Source: Parvularcula sp964556115 (GTDB taxonomy: Bacteria > Pseudomonadota > Alphaproteobacteria > Caulobacterales > Parvularculaceae). Taken from it: a DNA stretch of 64,000 nucleotides. The position numbers were made by a program, and so were the translations under genes. The stretch spans positions 213,522 to 277,521 of the forward strand of contig CAZKVC010000002.1 in the NCBI GenBank assembly GCA_964556115.1, written 5' to 3'. Below are positions 40,955 through 49,268 of this stretch, piece by piece (the stretch's first letter is position 1; each line of letters begins with the position of its first letter). Below the pieces are notes generated by a model, which worked only from the letters and a program-made list of their open reading frames with translations, had not been told where the DNA came from and did no database searches.

Positions 40955-41392
40955 CTACCCCGTCCGAGCTTGCCTCGAGGCTTCTGCCAGAACCACCGCA
41001 CCTGCTGTTGCGACGTTCAGCGACCGCGCTCCGGGCGCCAGAGGTATCACCGCACGCAGGTCGGCTGCCTCATGAATCTCCGCAGGTACGCCTGCGCTTT
41101 CCTGGCCTAGAAGAAGGGTGTCGTCCGACCGGTAGGCGATCCGCTCATAGGGCTCGGCGCCTTTGGTCGTCATCAGGATGAGCCGGCCGGGCAGGTTCTC
41201 GAGAAACGACCCCCATGAGGCGTGACGAATCACCTCGGCCTCGTAGTCGAGCGCTACACGCCTGATGTCACGGTCACGCCATGGAAAGCCACAAGGCTCG
41301 ATAACGTGCAGGCGTGCACCGAAACAGGCGCAATTACGGATCGACGCCCCCAGGTTGGCGGCAATCTCCGGCTGATAGAGGGCGAGATTCAT
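40955..41392 (-). CDS. trmL: tRNA (cytidine/uridine-2'-O-)-methyltransferase
   Basis: TrmL methylates the wobble base (position 34) of certain tRNA-Leu. The 145-aa protein is a minimal SPOUT/SpoU enzyme: LALYQPEIAANLGASIRNCACFG at the N-terminus, then LLLGQESAGVP and IPLAPGARSLNVATAGAVVLAE, which form the SAM-binding knot. The ATG at 41392 gives the normal family length; frames reading further upstream run into petA antisense. Confidence 0.93.
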   Translation of the reverse strand: MNLALYQPEIAANLGASIRNCACFGARLHVIEPCGFPWRDRDIRRVALDYEAEVIRHASWGSFLENLPGRLILMTTKGAEPYERIAYRSDDTLLLGQESAGVPAEIHEAADLRAVIPLAPGARSLNVATAGAVVLAEASRQARTG

Positions 41393-41502
41393 CACGGTCC
41401 GCGACCTCTGGGCACGTGGACAAAACGAAGGCAAGAGGGCACCTGCACTCTGGACCTTGGCAGGGGCGCGTTCTATGCGCCTCCGCAAAACATCGAGAAG
41501 GT

Positions 41503-41517
41503 ATTGTCTGCGACAAT
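41503..41517. promoter_or_regulatory. Inverted repeat overlapping the petA start codon
   Basis: ATTGTC-TGC-GACAAT is a perfect 6-bp inverted repeat whose right arm contains the first two bases of the petA ATG (41516-41518). The best ribosome binding site, GAGAAGG, lies on its far side, 14 bp from the ATG. The repeat may be a hairpin affecting initiation or a protein-binding operator. Confidence 0.45.
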
Positions 41518-42154
41518 GAGTGCAACCTCCGACGCCACCGAACCGCAAGGGGTCAAGATCAACGAGCAGCGCCCGCGAGGCGACTGGGTCACCCCCAATC
41601 CGCATGAAGAGCCGACCAAGCGCGACTTCATTCACCTGTTGGCTGGCGGCACCGCTGCCGCGGCCGGGGTCGGGATCGTGATCCCGCTGGTCGCGCAGCT
41701 CGCGCCCGACGCAGCCGTTCGCGCCCTGGCGACCAAGGAAGTCGACATTTCCGCGGTCGAACCAGGCCAGGCCGTCAAGACGATCTGGCAGGGCAAGCCT
41801 GTCTTCATCCGCCGCCTGACCGAATCCGAGCTGGCCGAAGAGGCGACCACGCCGATGGGTGCCTTGAAGGATCAGGACGCCCGCAACGCGAACGCTTCCG
41901 GCGCCGCGGCCGATGTCGAGGGCCGGGTGGTCCAGAATGGTTTCGTCGTCGTCACCGGGGTTTGCACCCACCTCGGCTGCGTACCGCTCGGAACCGCCTC
42001 GGGCGAGAACCGCGGCGATTTCGGCGGCTGGTTCTGTCCCTGCCACGGCAGCCACTATGACAGCCTTGGCCGAATTCGTAAGGGTCCCGCGCCGGACAAC
42101 CTCGCCGTGCCGCCGCTGACCTTCCTCACCGACACCGTCATCCGACTGGGGTAA
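41516..42154 (+). CDS. petA: Cytochrome bc1 complex, Rieske iron-sulfur subunit
   Basis: The Rieske subunit carries the 2Fe-2S cluster that takes electrons from quinol. The 212-aa protein has an N-terminal anchor with TKRDFIHLLAGG, a KR in place of the usual RR twin-arginine pair, and the cluster motifs CTHLGC and CPCHGSHYD. Between the anchor and the cluster lies the typical alphaproteobacterial insertion (about 100-125). It is the first gene of petABC, 4 bp before petB. Confidence 0.95.
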   Translation: MSATSDATEPQGVKINEQRPRGDWVTPNPHEEPTKRDFIHLLAGGTAAAAGVGIVIPLVAQLAPDAAVRALATKEVDISAVEPGQAVKTIWQGKPVFIRRLTESELAEEATTPMGALKDQDARNANASGAAADVEGRVVQNGFVVVTGVCTHLGCVPLGTASGENRGDFGGWFCPCHGSHYDSLGRIRKGPAPDNLAVPPLTFLTDTVIRLG

Positions 42155-42158
42155 GACA

Positions 42159-43475
42159 ATGTCCCACCAAAGCACCTACAATCCGGGAACGGGGATCGAG
42201 CGCTGGATCGACAAGCGCCTGCCTGTCGTGCGTCTCGGCTATGACAGCTTCGTCGATTTTCCGACGCCCAAGAACCTCAATTACTGGTACACCTTCGGCG
42301 GCATCCTTGCCGTCGTCCTGATGGTGCAGATCGTCACCGGCGTGGTGCTGGCGATGCACTACACCGCCCATACGGAATACGCCTTCGAGTCGGTCGAGCA
42401 GATCATGCGCGACGTGAACTATGGTTGGCTGATGCGTTACACCCACGCCAACGGCGCGTCGATGTTCTTCATCGCGGTCTACGCGCACATCGCGCGGGGG
42501 CTCTACTACGGTTCGTACAAGGAACCGCGGGAGATCCTCTGGATCTTGGGCGTCGTCATCTTTCTCCTGATGATGGGCACCGCCTTCATGGGCTATGTGC
42601 TTCCCTGGGGTCAGATGAGCTTCTGGGGCGCGACGGTGATCACCTCGCTGGCTTCGGCGGTTCCGCTGATCGGCGAGCCGGTGAAGACCCTGCTCTGGGG
42701 CGGTTTCGCGGTGGACAACCCGACCCTGAACCGTTTCTACGCGCTGCACTACCTGATGCCGTTCCTGATCGCGGGCGCCGTGATCCTGCACATCTGGGCG
42801 CTGCACGTTCCGGGCAACAACAACCCGTCGGGCGTCGAGGTGAAGGACGTCAAGAAAGACGCGGTGCCGTTCCATCCGTACTACACGGTGAAGGATGGCT
42901 TCGCGATCGTGGTCTTCCTGATCCTCTTCGCGGCCTTCGTCTTCTACATGCCGAACACCCTCGGCCACCCGGACAACTACATCGAAGCGGACCCGCTCGT
43001 GACCCCGGCGCATATCGTGCCCGAATGGTACTTCCTGCCGTTCTACGCGATGCTGCGGGCGATCGACTTCAACTTCCTCTTCATCAACTCCAAGCTTGGC
43101 GGCGTGCTGGTCATGCTCGGCTCGATCCTGATCTGGTTCGTCGTGCCGTGGCTTGACCGCTCGAAGGTGCGCTCCATGCGCTACCGCCCGGTGGCGAAGT
43201 GGTGGTTCTGGATCCTCGTCGGCGCCTTCGTGCTCCTCGGCTGGCTTGGTGCGCAACCGGCGGAGGGCCTGTACGTTGTCCTCGCCAAGATCGCGACTGC
43301 CTATTATTTCGCCTACTTCCTGATCATCCTGCCCGTCCTTTCGGTGACGGAGACGCCGCTGCCCCTGCCGCGGTCGATTTCCGAAGCCGTGCTGAGCGAC
43401 AAGGCCAGGAAAGGCAAAGAGCGGAGCCCGGCTCCTGTATCGGCCCCCGGCACCAGCCCGGCTCCTGCGGAGTAA
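42159..43475 (+). CDS. petB: Cytochrome bc1 complex, cytochrome b subunit
   Basis: The 438-aa cytochrome b has eight membrane helices carrying the two heme b histidine pairs (MRYTHANGASMFF, AHIARG, then LHYLMPFLIAGAVILHIWALH). The quinol-site motif PEWYF is present. The C-terminal tail of about 40 residues is polar and alanine/proline-rich. It is the quinone-binding core of complex III, in operon with petA and petC. Confidence 0.97.
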   Translation: MSHQSTYNPGTGIERWIDKRLPVVRLGYDSFVDFPTPKNLNYWYTFGGILAVVLMVQIVTGVVLAMHYTAHTEYAFESVEQIMRDVNYGWLMRYTHANGASMFFIAVYAHIARGLYYGSYKEPREILWILGVVIFLLMMGTAFMGYVLPWGQMSFWGATVITSLASAVPLIGEPVKTLLWGGFAVDNPTLNRFYALHYLMPFLIAGAVILHIWALHVPGNNNPSGVEVKDVKKDAVPFHPYYTVKDGFAIVVFLILFAAFVFYMPNTLGHPDNYIEADPLVTPAHIVPEWYFLPFYAMLRAIDFNFLFINSKLGGVLVMLGSILIWFVVPWLDRSKVRSMRYRPVAKWWFWILVGAFVLLGWLGAQPAEGLYVVLAKIATAYYFAYFLIILPVLSVTETPLPLPRSISEAVLSDKARKGKERSPAPVSAPGTSPAPAE

Positions 43476-43481
43476 GAGACG

Positions 43482-44435
43482 ATGTTGAAGCGTATCCTGA
43501 CTGCCGCGGTCATCTCCGCGGCCACGCTTTCCGGCAGCGCATTGGCTGCTGGCGGCGAAACCAAGACCTACAAGTCGCCCGACTGGCCCTGGGACGGGCC
43601 GTTCGGCCGCTATGACGAAGCTGCCATGCAGCGGGGGTTCCAGGTCTATCGAGAGGTGTGTGCAAGTTGCCACTCGATGAAGCTGATCGCGTTCCGCCAT
43701 CTCGGCGAGGAGGGCGCACCCTTCCACCTCGACGAGTGTCCGGCTGATCTGGGCCTGCCGGAAAGCACCGATTGTTCGGACCCGGCGGCGAACCCGATCG
43801 TCAAGTCACTGGCCGCGGAATACACCATTACCGACGGCCCCGATGAAGCGGGCGACATGTTCGAACGTCCCGGCATCCCGGCAGACTATCTGCCGTCGCC
43901 CTATGCCAATGCGCAGCAGGCGGCCTACGCCAATGGCGGCGCCTATCCCCCGGATCAGAGCCTCATCGTCAAGGGCCGGGTGAAGGGCGCGGATTACATC
44001 TACAGCCTCCTTACGGGCTATCCGAAAGAGGATCTGGAAGCTCTCGATGTTCCGCCGGGCCAGTATTACAACCCCTACTATCCGGGCGACACGATGAGCT
44101 TGATGCGCGAAGAGTTCGTGCATGACGGCCACATCGATGAGGAAGCTGTCCGTGCGGTGACCCCGGAGCAATACGTCTCGAGCGACGGGCACATCTATGG
44201 CGGCGCCTTCAAGATGGCGCAGCCGCTCTACGACGGTATGATCACCTATGAAGACGGCTCGCCCGAAACGATCGAGCAGTACGCTTCCGACGTCGTGCAA
44301 TACCTGCAATGGGCGTCCGAGCCGAAGCTGAACGAGCGCAAGGGCATGGGCACCTATGTGATGGCCTATCTCTTCATCTTCGCGGGCGTCACCTATGCGT
44401 CCTACCGCCAGGTCTGGCGCAACGTCGAACACTGA
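43482..44435 (+). CDS. petC: Cytochrome bc1 complex, cytochrome c1 subunit
   Basis: The 317-aa precursor has a signal peptide (cleavage after SALA, about residue 22), heme motif CASCH (60-64), and the methionine ligand region in the C-terminal half (FKMAQPL). A C-terminal membrane anchor (VMAYLFIFAGVTYASY) completes it. Loops are longer than in mitochondrial c1, as usual in alphaproteobacteria. A strong terminator follows 25 bp downstream. Confidence 0.96.
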   Translation: MLKRILTAAVISAATLSGSALAAGGETKTYKSPDWPWDGPFGRYDEAAMQRGFQVYREVCASCHSMKLIAFRHLGEEGAPFHLDECPADLGLPESTDCSDPAANPIVKSLAAEYTITDGPDEAGDMFERPGIPADYLPSPYANAQQAAYANGGAYPPDQSLIVKGRVKGADYIYSLLTGYPKEDLEALDVPPGQYYNPYYPGDTMSLMREEFVHDGHIDEEAVRAVTPEQYVSSDGHIYGGAFKMAQPLYDGMITYEDGSPETIEQYASDVVQYLQWASEPKLNERKGMGTYVMAYLFIFAGVTYASYRQVWRNVEH

Positions 44436-44460
44436 TCACTGGGTTTCCGGTGAGATTTCT

Positions 44461-44493
44461 GCCCCGGTGAAGGTTGCTTCGCCGGGGCTTTTT
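44461..44493 (+). terminator. Rho-independent terminator of petABC
   Basis: GCCCCGG-t-GAAG-GTTG-CTTC-g-CCGGGGC forms an 11-bp stem with one opposed mismatch and a 4-nt loop, followed by TTTTT. Confidence 0.92.
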
Positions 44494-44578
44494 CATGGCC
44501 GGGGCGGCTCCTCCGGCTGACTGTCACTTCCGCAAGAAGACTGCTATGCCACCGCCCGATATGAGGGAGACGTTCATT

Positions 44579-45463
44579 ATGCCGAGTACCAACCGCGCCA
44601 CCTGTCTGGCTATCTTCGGGGGTTCCGGGATCTATGAAATGCCCGGCCTGACCATCGAGGACGAGCGCGACGTGGAGACACCATGGGGCCGGCCCTCGGC
44701 GCCGGTGACCATCGGTGAGCTGAATGGCATCAAGGTGATGTTCCTGTCGCGACACGGCCGAGGCCACACTATCCCGCCGAGCGAGCTGAACCCCCGCGCC
44801 AACATCGCAGCGGCGAAGATGCTCGGCGCTACGGATATTCTCAGTCTCTCAGCCTGCGGCTCGTTCCGCGAGGAGTTGGCGCCCGGCCATTTCGTGGCCG
44901 TCGACCAGTTCGTCGACCGCACCAAGGGGCGCTCGCCGAGCTTCTTCGGCACGGGCTGCGTCGCCCATGTCTCGATGGCCCATCCGGTCTGTTCACGCCT
45001 GACCGAAGAAGCGGCGCAAGCCGCCGAGCGTGCAGGCGCGACCGTGCACCGCGGCGGCACCTACCTCGTCATGGAAGGACCCCAATTCTCTACCAAGGCC
45101 GAGAGCGAACTTTACCGCTCCTGGGGCATGAGTGTCATCGGCATGACCGCCATGCCCGAAGCCAAGCTGGCGCGGGAGGCCGAGCTCCCCTACGCGATCC
45201 TCGGCATGGTGACGGATTATGACTGCTGGCACGAAGATCACGGTGCGGTCGATGTGGCGTCAGTGCTTGCGATCCTTGCGCAGAACCGCGACGCAGGACA
45301 GCGGACGGTTGCCGAACTGACCAAAAGTCTGGATGCGGAGCGAACGCCATGCCCGGACGGCATCGAGACCGTCCTCGACTACGCGATCGTCACGCCGCCG
45401 GAGGCCCGCGATCCCCAGCTGGTCGAGAAACTGCGGCCGATAGCCGGGCGGGCACTCGGCTAG
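44579..45463 (+). CDS. mtnP: S-methyl-5'-thioadenosine phosphorylase
   Basis: MtnP splits methylthioadenosine from polyamine and related synthesis into adenine and MTR-1-phosphate. The 294-aa protein has the nucleoside phosphorylase motifs IFGGSGIYEMPG, SRHGRGHTIPPSELN and GGTYLVMEGPQFSTKAES, with MTAMPEA at the purine site. GAGGGAG lies 8-9 bp before the ATG; a longer frame from 44474 overlaps the petC terminator and is rejected. Confidence 0.95.
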   Translation: MPSTNRATCLAIFGGSGIYEMPGLTIEDERDVETPWGRPSAPVTIGELNGIKVMFLSRHGRGHTIPPSELNPRANIAAAKMLGATDILSLSACGSFREELAPGHFVAVDQFVDRTKGRSPSFFGTGCVAHVSMAHPVCSRLTEEAAQAAERAGATVHRGGTYLVMEGPQFSTKAESELYRSWGMSVIGMTAMPEAKLAREAELPYAILGMVTDYDCWHEDHGAVDVASVLAILAQNRDAGQRTVAELTKSLDAERTPCPDGIETVLDYAIVTPPEARDPQLVEKLRPIAGRALG

Positions 45464-45466
45464 GTC

Positions 45467-45919
45467 TCAGTGCCCTTCGTGCTGGGACGGACCCCTCTGG
45501 CCACGGACGGGCAGGGCCAGAACTTCGTCCTCGCCGTTCTCGAAGCGCAAAGTGACTTTCCGCTCCTCACCCTCGGCCAGCGGCTCGGTGATGCCGATCA
45601 GCATGAGGTGATGGCCTCCGGGCTCGAGGACCAGGGGCTCGCCAGGGCGCACGTCGATGGCTTCGATGGGACGCATCTGGGTGACGCCTTCCACCTCGCG
45701 CACGGTGTGAAGCTCGGTCCGCGCGATGCCTTCCACTGCAGCGCCGACAAGCCGATCGGTGCGATCCAGCTCCAAGGTCAGGTAGGCGGCGGACATCTCC
45801 ATGCCTTCGCTGGGAAGGCGGATGAAACCGCTCTGCGGCTCCTGCGCCTCCTGCCGGTCGGCAGCACCGCATGCGGCGAGGGCGAGTGAAAGGCAGAATA
45901 CGACGATTGCTGGGCGCAT
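45467..45919 (-). CDS. PCu(A)C-type periplasmic copper chaperone lipoprotein
   Basis: The 150-aa lipoprotein has lipobox ALAAC (C17) and a single PCu(A)C domain. The copper ligands follow the family spacing: H71 with M82 in ELHTVREVEGVTQM, and H104-x-M106 in GGHHLMLIG. Such proteins hand Cu(I) to cytochrome oxidases, including cbb3. It ends in SQHEGH. It is convergent with mtnP (3 bp). Confidence 0.92.
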   Translation of the reverse strand: MRPAIVVFCLSLALAACGAADRQEAQEPQSGFIRLPSEGMEMSAAYLTLELDRTDRLVGAAVEGIARTELHTVREVEGVTQMRPIEAIDVRPGEPLVLEPGGHHLMLIGITEPLAEGEERKVTLRFENGEDEVLALPVRGQRGPSQHEGH

Positions 45920-46010
45920 CGTAATTGTCCCCTAGGTCGAGTGTTCACGCGGCATTTGCCACAGCCCACGCGCGTTGTCACACGGCGAACGGCCACATAT
46001 GGGAGACATT

Positions 46011-46235
46011 ATGAACCAACAGGAAATCCACCAGCTTCAAACCTTCCTCCGCCGCCGCTTCAACAGCGAGGCCCTGGAAGTGCGCAGCCGTCCTAATAAG
46101 GACGATAGCGCCGAAGTCTACATCGCTGATGAGTTCATCGGTGTTCTGAGCCGTGACGACGAGGACGAGGATCTCAGCTACGACTTTCATATGGCAATCC
46201 TCGATGTCGATCTCGATACCGTTGGCCGCGCCTGA
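46011..46235 (+). CDS. DUF3126 family small protein
   Basis: This is a 74-aa protein with the DUF3126 pattern: NQQEIHQLQTFLRRRFN, then DSAEVYIADEFIGVLSRDDEDEDLSYDFHMAILDVDLD. The family is small, confined largely to alphaproteobacteria and of unknown function. GGGAG precedes the ATG. The next gene begins inside its 3' end in another frame. Confidence 0.88.
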   Translation: MNQQEIHQLQTFLRRRFNSEALEVRSRPNKDDSAEVYIADEFIGVLSRDDEDEDLSYDFHMAILDVDLDTVGRA

Positions 46236-46857
46236 CCGCGAACTCTCCGCGGTCACCCAGAAGCTCGCATCCTGCCGGCATTGCGAGCGAGAGGGTCTCA
46301 TCCCCGAAGCCCGGCCGGTCTTCCAGCTTCCGGCCACGGCCCGCATCGGAATCTTCAGCCAGGCGCCCGGCAATCTCGCCCATAAGGGCGGTCGCCCGTT
46401 TCTCGACCCCTCCGGCGTCCGCTTGCGGGCCTGGCTGGGTGTCGACGAGGAAGCCTTCTACGAAAGCGGGCGTTTTGCCATCGCGCCGATGGCCTTCTGT
46501 TTTCCCGGCTATGACGGAAGCGGCACGACGGGGAAAGGTGGAGACCTTCCTCCCCCCAAGGTCTGCGCCGACATATGGCGAGAACGGGTGCTGGCGCCCC
46601 TTAAAGGCAAGCTGAAGCTGGCGCTTCTTATCGGTGCCTATTCGCAGGAATGGCACCTTCGCCGGGAGCGGAAGAGGACCCTGACGGAAACCGTCCGCAA
46701 TTGGCGTCATTTTTCTGCGGACCCGGTAACCGGCGCGAAGCTTTACGTCCTTCCGCATCCAAGCTGGCGGAATACCGCCTGGCTGAAGAAGAACCCCTGG
46801 TTCGAAGAAGAGGTCCTTCCGGAGCTGCAGGCGGACATTCAGCGGGCGATGCAATAA
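46204..46857 (+). CDS. Uracil-DNA glycosylase family protein
   Basis: The protein (about 217 aa) resembles a distinct uracil-DNA glycosylase subfamily: LASCRHCE at the N-terminus, IGIFSQAPGNLAHKGGRPFLDPSG (active-site loop), FCFPGYDGSG, LLIGAYSQEWHL, and LPHPSWRN at the place of the leucine loop. Only two N-terminal cysteines are visible, so an Fe-S cluster is unlikely. It probably excises deaminated or damaged bases. The ATG at 46204 overlaps DUF3126 by 32 bp. A TTG at 46222 is an alternative start. Confidence 0.85.
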   Translation: MSISIPLAAPDRELSAVTQKLASCRHCEREGLIPEARPVFQLPATARIGIFSQAPGNLAHKGGRPFLDPSGVRLRAWLGVDEEAFYESGRFAIAPMAFCFPGYDGSGTTGKGGDLPPPKVCADIWRERVLAPLKGKLKLALLIGAYSQEWHLRRERKRTLTETVRNWRHFSADPVTGAKLYVLPHPSWRNTAWLKKNPWFEEEVLPELQADIQRAMQ

Positions 46858-46885
46858 AAAACCGGGCAGCCCGAAGGCTGCCCGG
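46856..46885 (-). terminator. Rho-independent terminator for the acidic-protein gene
   Basis: On the minus strand, CCGGGCAGCC-TTCG-GGCTGCCCGG forms a 10-bp stem with a TTCG loop, followed by a T-run. It lies 34 bp after the stop of the gene at 46920-47249. On the plus strand there is no T-run, so it acts mainly in the minus direction. Confidence 0.9.
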
Positions 46886-46919
46886 CGGTACGCACTCACC
46901 CTATAGAACAAGGTCTCGC

Positions 46920-47249
46920 TTAGCGGCGATAGTCGCCATCGTCGTCGACGGTCTCGGCGTCTTCGATCGGGCCGTCATTGCCCTCGTCGGAGATGCCTTC
47001 GTCGTCCATGAATTCGTCTTCGTCGCCATCCATATCATCTTCGGCAGGCTCGATATCGATGGTCGGCACCGTGATCTCTTCTTCGCCGGTGCGGACTTCG
47101 GGACCGCGAACATCGACGTCAGGTGCTTCGACATCGCCCCGAACTTCGACCTCAGGCATCTCACCGCCTTCGACGTCGGTGTCGAAAAGCCAGGTGTATC
47201 CGAGGAACGCCAGAACGACGACGACTACGGCAGCTACAATCTTACCCAT
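46920..47249 (-). CDS. Acidic membrane-anchored small protein, function unknown
   Basis: This 109-aa protein has one N-terminal membrane helix (about 4-21) followed by a highly acidic segment. Its V/D-rich near-repeats (PEVEVRGDVEAPDVDVRGPEV) lead into an almost pure D/E tail ending DYRR. The anchor orientation suggests that the acidic part faces the periplasm. I recognise no family. AAGGG lies 9 bp before the ATG, and a strong terminator follows, supporting a real monocistronic gene. Confidence 0.75.
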   Translation of the reverse strand: MGKIVAAVVVVVLAFLGYTWLFDTDVEGGEMPEVEVRGDVEAPDVDVRGPEVRTGEEEITVPTIDIEPAEDDMDGDEDEFMDDEGISDEGNDGPIEDAETVDDDGDYRR

Positions 47250-47373
47250 GACAAAACCCTTTCGTGCTGTCTGGGGTAGAAAACACAGCTGGAAGGTTCC
47301 AGTTCGCCGAATTCTGCAGCCGGACAGCCAGAATCGCGCCGGAATCAGTTTCGTGAATTCCGTTACAGGCAAT

Positions 47374-49221
47374 TCAGGCGTGTAGGAGAGGGCCTTCGGC
47401 GCTGCTCTCGCGTGTTGCAGACTGTTGCATCCACAGCTTTGCGTAAAGACCGTCTTTCCTTAGAAGCTCGTCATGCGTGCCTGTTTCAGCCACGCGGCCG
47501 TCTTGCAGGACGACGATCTTATCGGCGTCGATGATGGTCGACAGCCGGTGGGCAACCACGATCGACGTCCGTCCCCTGGCCATCGCGTTCAGCGCACTGA
47601 GGATGCCGGCCTCCGTACCGCTGTCGAGGGCCGAGGTCGCTTCGTCAAGAATGAGAAGCGGGGGGTTCTTGAGGATCGTGCGGGCGATCGCCACGCGCTG
47701 CTTCTCTCCACCCGAAAGCTTCAGCCCCCTCTCACCGACCAGGGTATCGTAGCCTTGTGGGAGGGAGGCGATGAAGTCGTGGATCTGCGCCGCCCAGGCG
47801 GCTTTCTCGATCGCAGCCTGGTCCGCATGCGGATCGGCATAGCCGATATTGTAGCCGATCGTGTCGTTGAACAGCACCGTGTCCTGGGGAACAACGCCCA
47901 TGCAACGCCTCAGGCTGTCCTGGGTCACCTCGCGAATGTCCTTGCCGCCGATGGAGATCGTGCCGGACGTCACATCATAGAACCGGAAGAGAAGCCTCGC
48001 GATGGTCGACTTGCCGGCACCCGAAGGCCCGACGATGGCGGTCTTCTTCCCGGCATCGGCAGTGAAGCTGATCCCGCGCAGGACATCCCGGTCCCGGCCA
48101 TAGCCGAAGCGGACATTCTCGAAGTGCACGGACCCTTCGGTAACGTCGAGCTCTTCCGCACCGGGACGGTCCTGCACTTCAGGCCGGATGGTGAGCAGGT
48201 CGAACATCTTCTCCATGTCGATCAGCGATTGCTTGATCTCGCGGTAGGCGAAGCCGAGAATGTTGAGGGGCTGGTAGAGCTGCATCATCACGAGACTGAC
48301 GCCCGTCAGCTCACCAATGCCGTAACGACCGGCCGCGACCCCTTGGGCCGTCAGGCCGAGCGCCGCAATCAGTCCGGCATTGATGATAGCAGCCTGGCCG
48401 ATGTTCACCCAGGCGAGAGACCTCTGTGAGCTGATGGCCGCATCCTGATAATCCTCGAGCGCTTTTGAGAAGCGCTTCGTCTCGCGCCGCTCTGCACCGA
48501 AGAGTTTGACGGTTTCATAGTTCAGAAGGGCGTCCACCGACCGGGTGGCGGCGAGCTGGTCCTTCTCGTTCATCCGGCGGCGAAACTTGAGCCGCCACTC
48601 GGTGGAGCTGAAGGTGAACCAGAAATAGAGCCCCACCGTCACCAGCGCGATCGCCGACAGCGCCAGCTCGTAGCGGATGGCGAAGACCACGGTGACATAG
48701 GCGAGGAGGAGGAGCGTCGGCCCGATATTGAAGAGAAGAAAGCGGAAGAGGAAATCGATCGACCTGTTCCCGCGCTCCATAATGCGCGAGAGGCCGCCGG
48801 TTTTCCGTTCGAGGTGAAAGCGCAGCGACAGGCTGTGAAGGTGCCGGAAGACATCGACACCCACTTCGCGCTGGGCCGTCTGGCCGACTGGGGCGAACAG
48901 GAACTCGCGCATCTGCGGAATGATGACCGAAAGAAGGCGAAGCACCCCGTAACCAACGATGAAGCCGAAGATCGAAGCGACCGCGCCCTGCGTGGCATTC
49001 TCCTCGGCCAGCCGGTTGATGCCGTCCGCGAGAAACAGAGGCGCCTGAACGGTGATGATGGTACCAGCGAGGATCACCAGCACCGAGGCGATGATCCGCA
49101 GCTTGAACCCCGTCCGGCCCTTCTTCCACAGATAAGGCGCCAGCTTGGAGAGATTGCCGAGCTGCTCGCCAAGATTCGTTTCGCGGCTGGTTTCGAGATC
49201 GTGAGACGAAGGTGGCGTCAT
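47374..49221 (-). CDS. Atm1/HMT1-type ABC exporter
   Basis: This is a 615-aa half-transporter. The N-terminal six-helix membrane domain holds the Atm1 family motif NYETVKLFGAE. The C-terminal ATPase has Walker A GPSGAGKST, signature LSGGEKQRVAIARTIL and Walker B LLILDEATSALD. Atm1-type proteins export glutathione-sulfur compounds or metal-glutathione complexes and are linked to Fe-S and heavy-metal balance. It works as a homodimer in the inner membrane. Confidence 0.93.
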   Translation of the reverse strand: MTPPSSHDLETSRETNLGEQLGNLSKLAPYLWKKGRTGFKLRIIASVLVILAGTIITVQAPLFLADGINRLAEENATQGAVASIFGFIVGYGVLRLLSVIIPQMREFLFAPVGQTAQREVGVDVFRHLHSLSLRFHLERKTGGLSRIMERGNRSIDFLFRFLLFNIGPTLLLLAYVTVVFAIRYELALSAIALVTVGLYFWFTFSSTEWRLKFRRRMNEKDQLAATRSVDALLNYETVKLFGAERRETKRFSKALEDYQDAAISSQRSLAWVNIGQAAIINAGLIAALGLTAQGVAAGRYGIGELTGVSLVMMQLYQPLNILGFAYREIKQSLIDMEKMFDLLTIRPEVQDRPGAEELDVTEGSVHFENVRFGYGRDRDVLRGISFTADAGKKTAIVGPSGAGKSTIARLLFRFYDVTSGTISIGGKDIREVTQDSLRRCMGVVPQDTVLFNDTIGYNIGYADPHADQAAIEKAAWAAQIHDFIASLPQGYDTLVGERGLKLSGGEKQRVAIARTILKNPPLLILDEATSALDSGTEAGILSALNAMARGRTSIVVAHRLSTIIDADKIVVLQDGRVAETGTHDELLRKDGLYAKLWMQQSATRESSAEGPLLHA

Positions 49222-49268
49222 GGTTCCAAGGTAAGGCCGGAATGCGGCGGATCGAGGGCTTTTGAACT

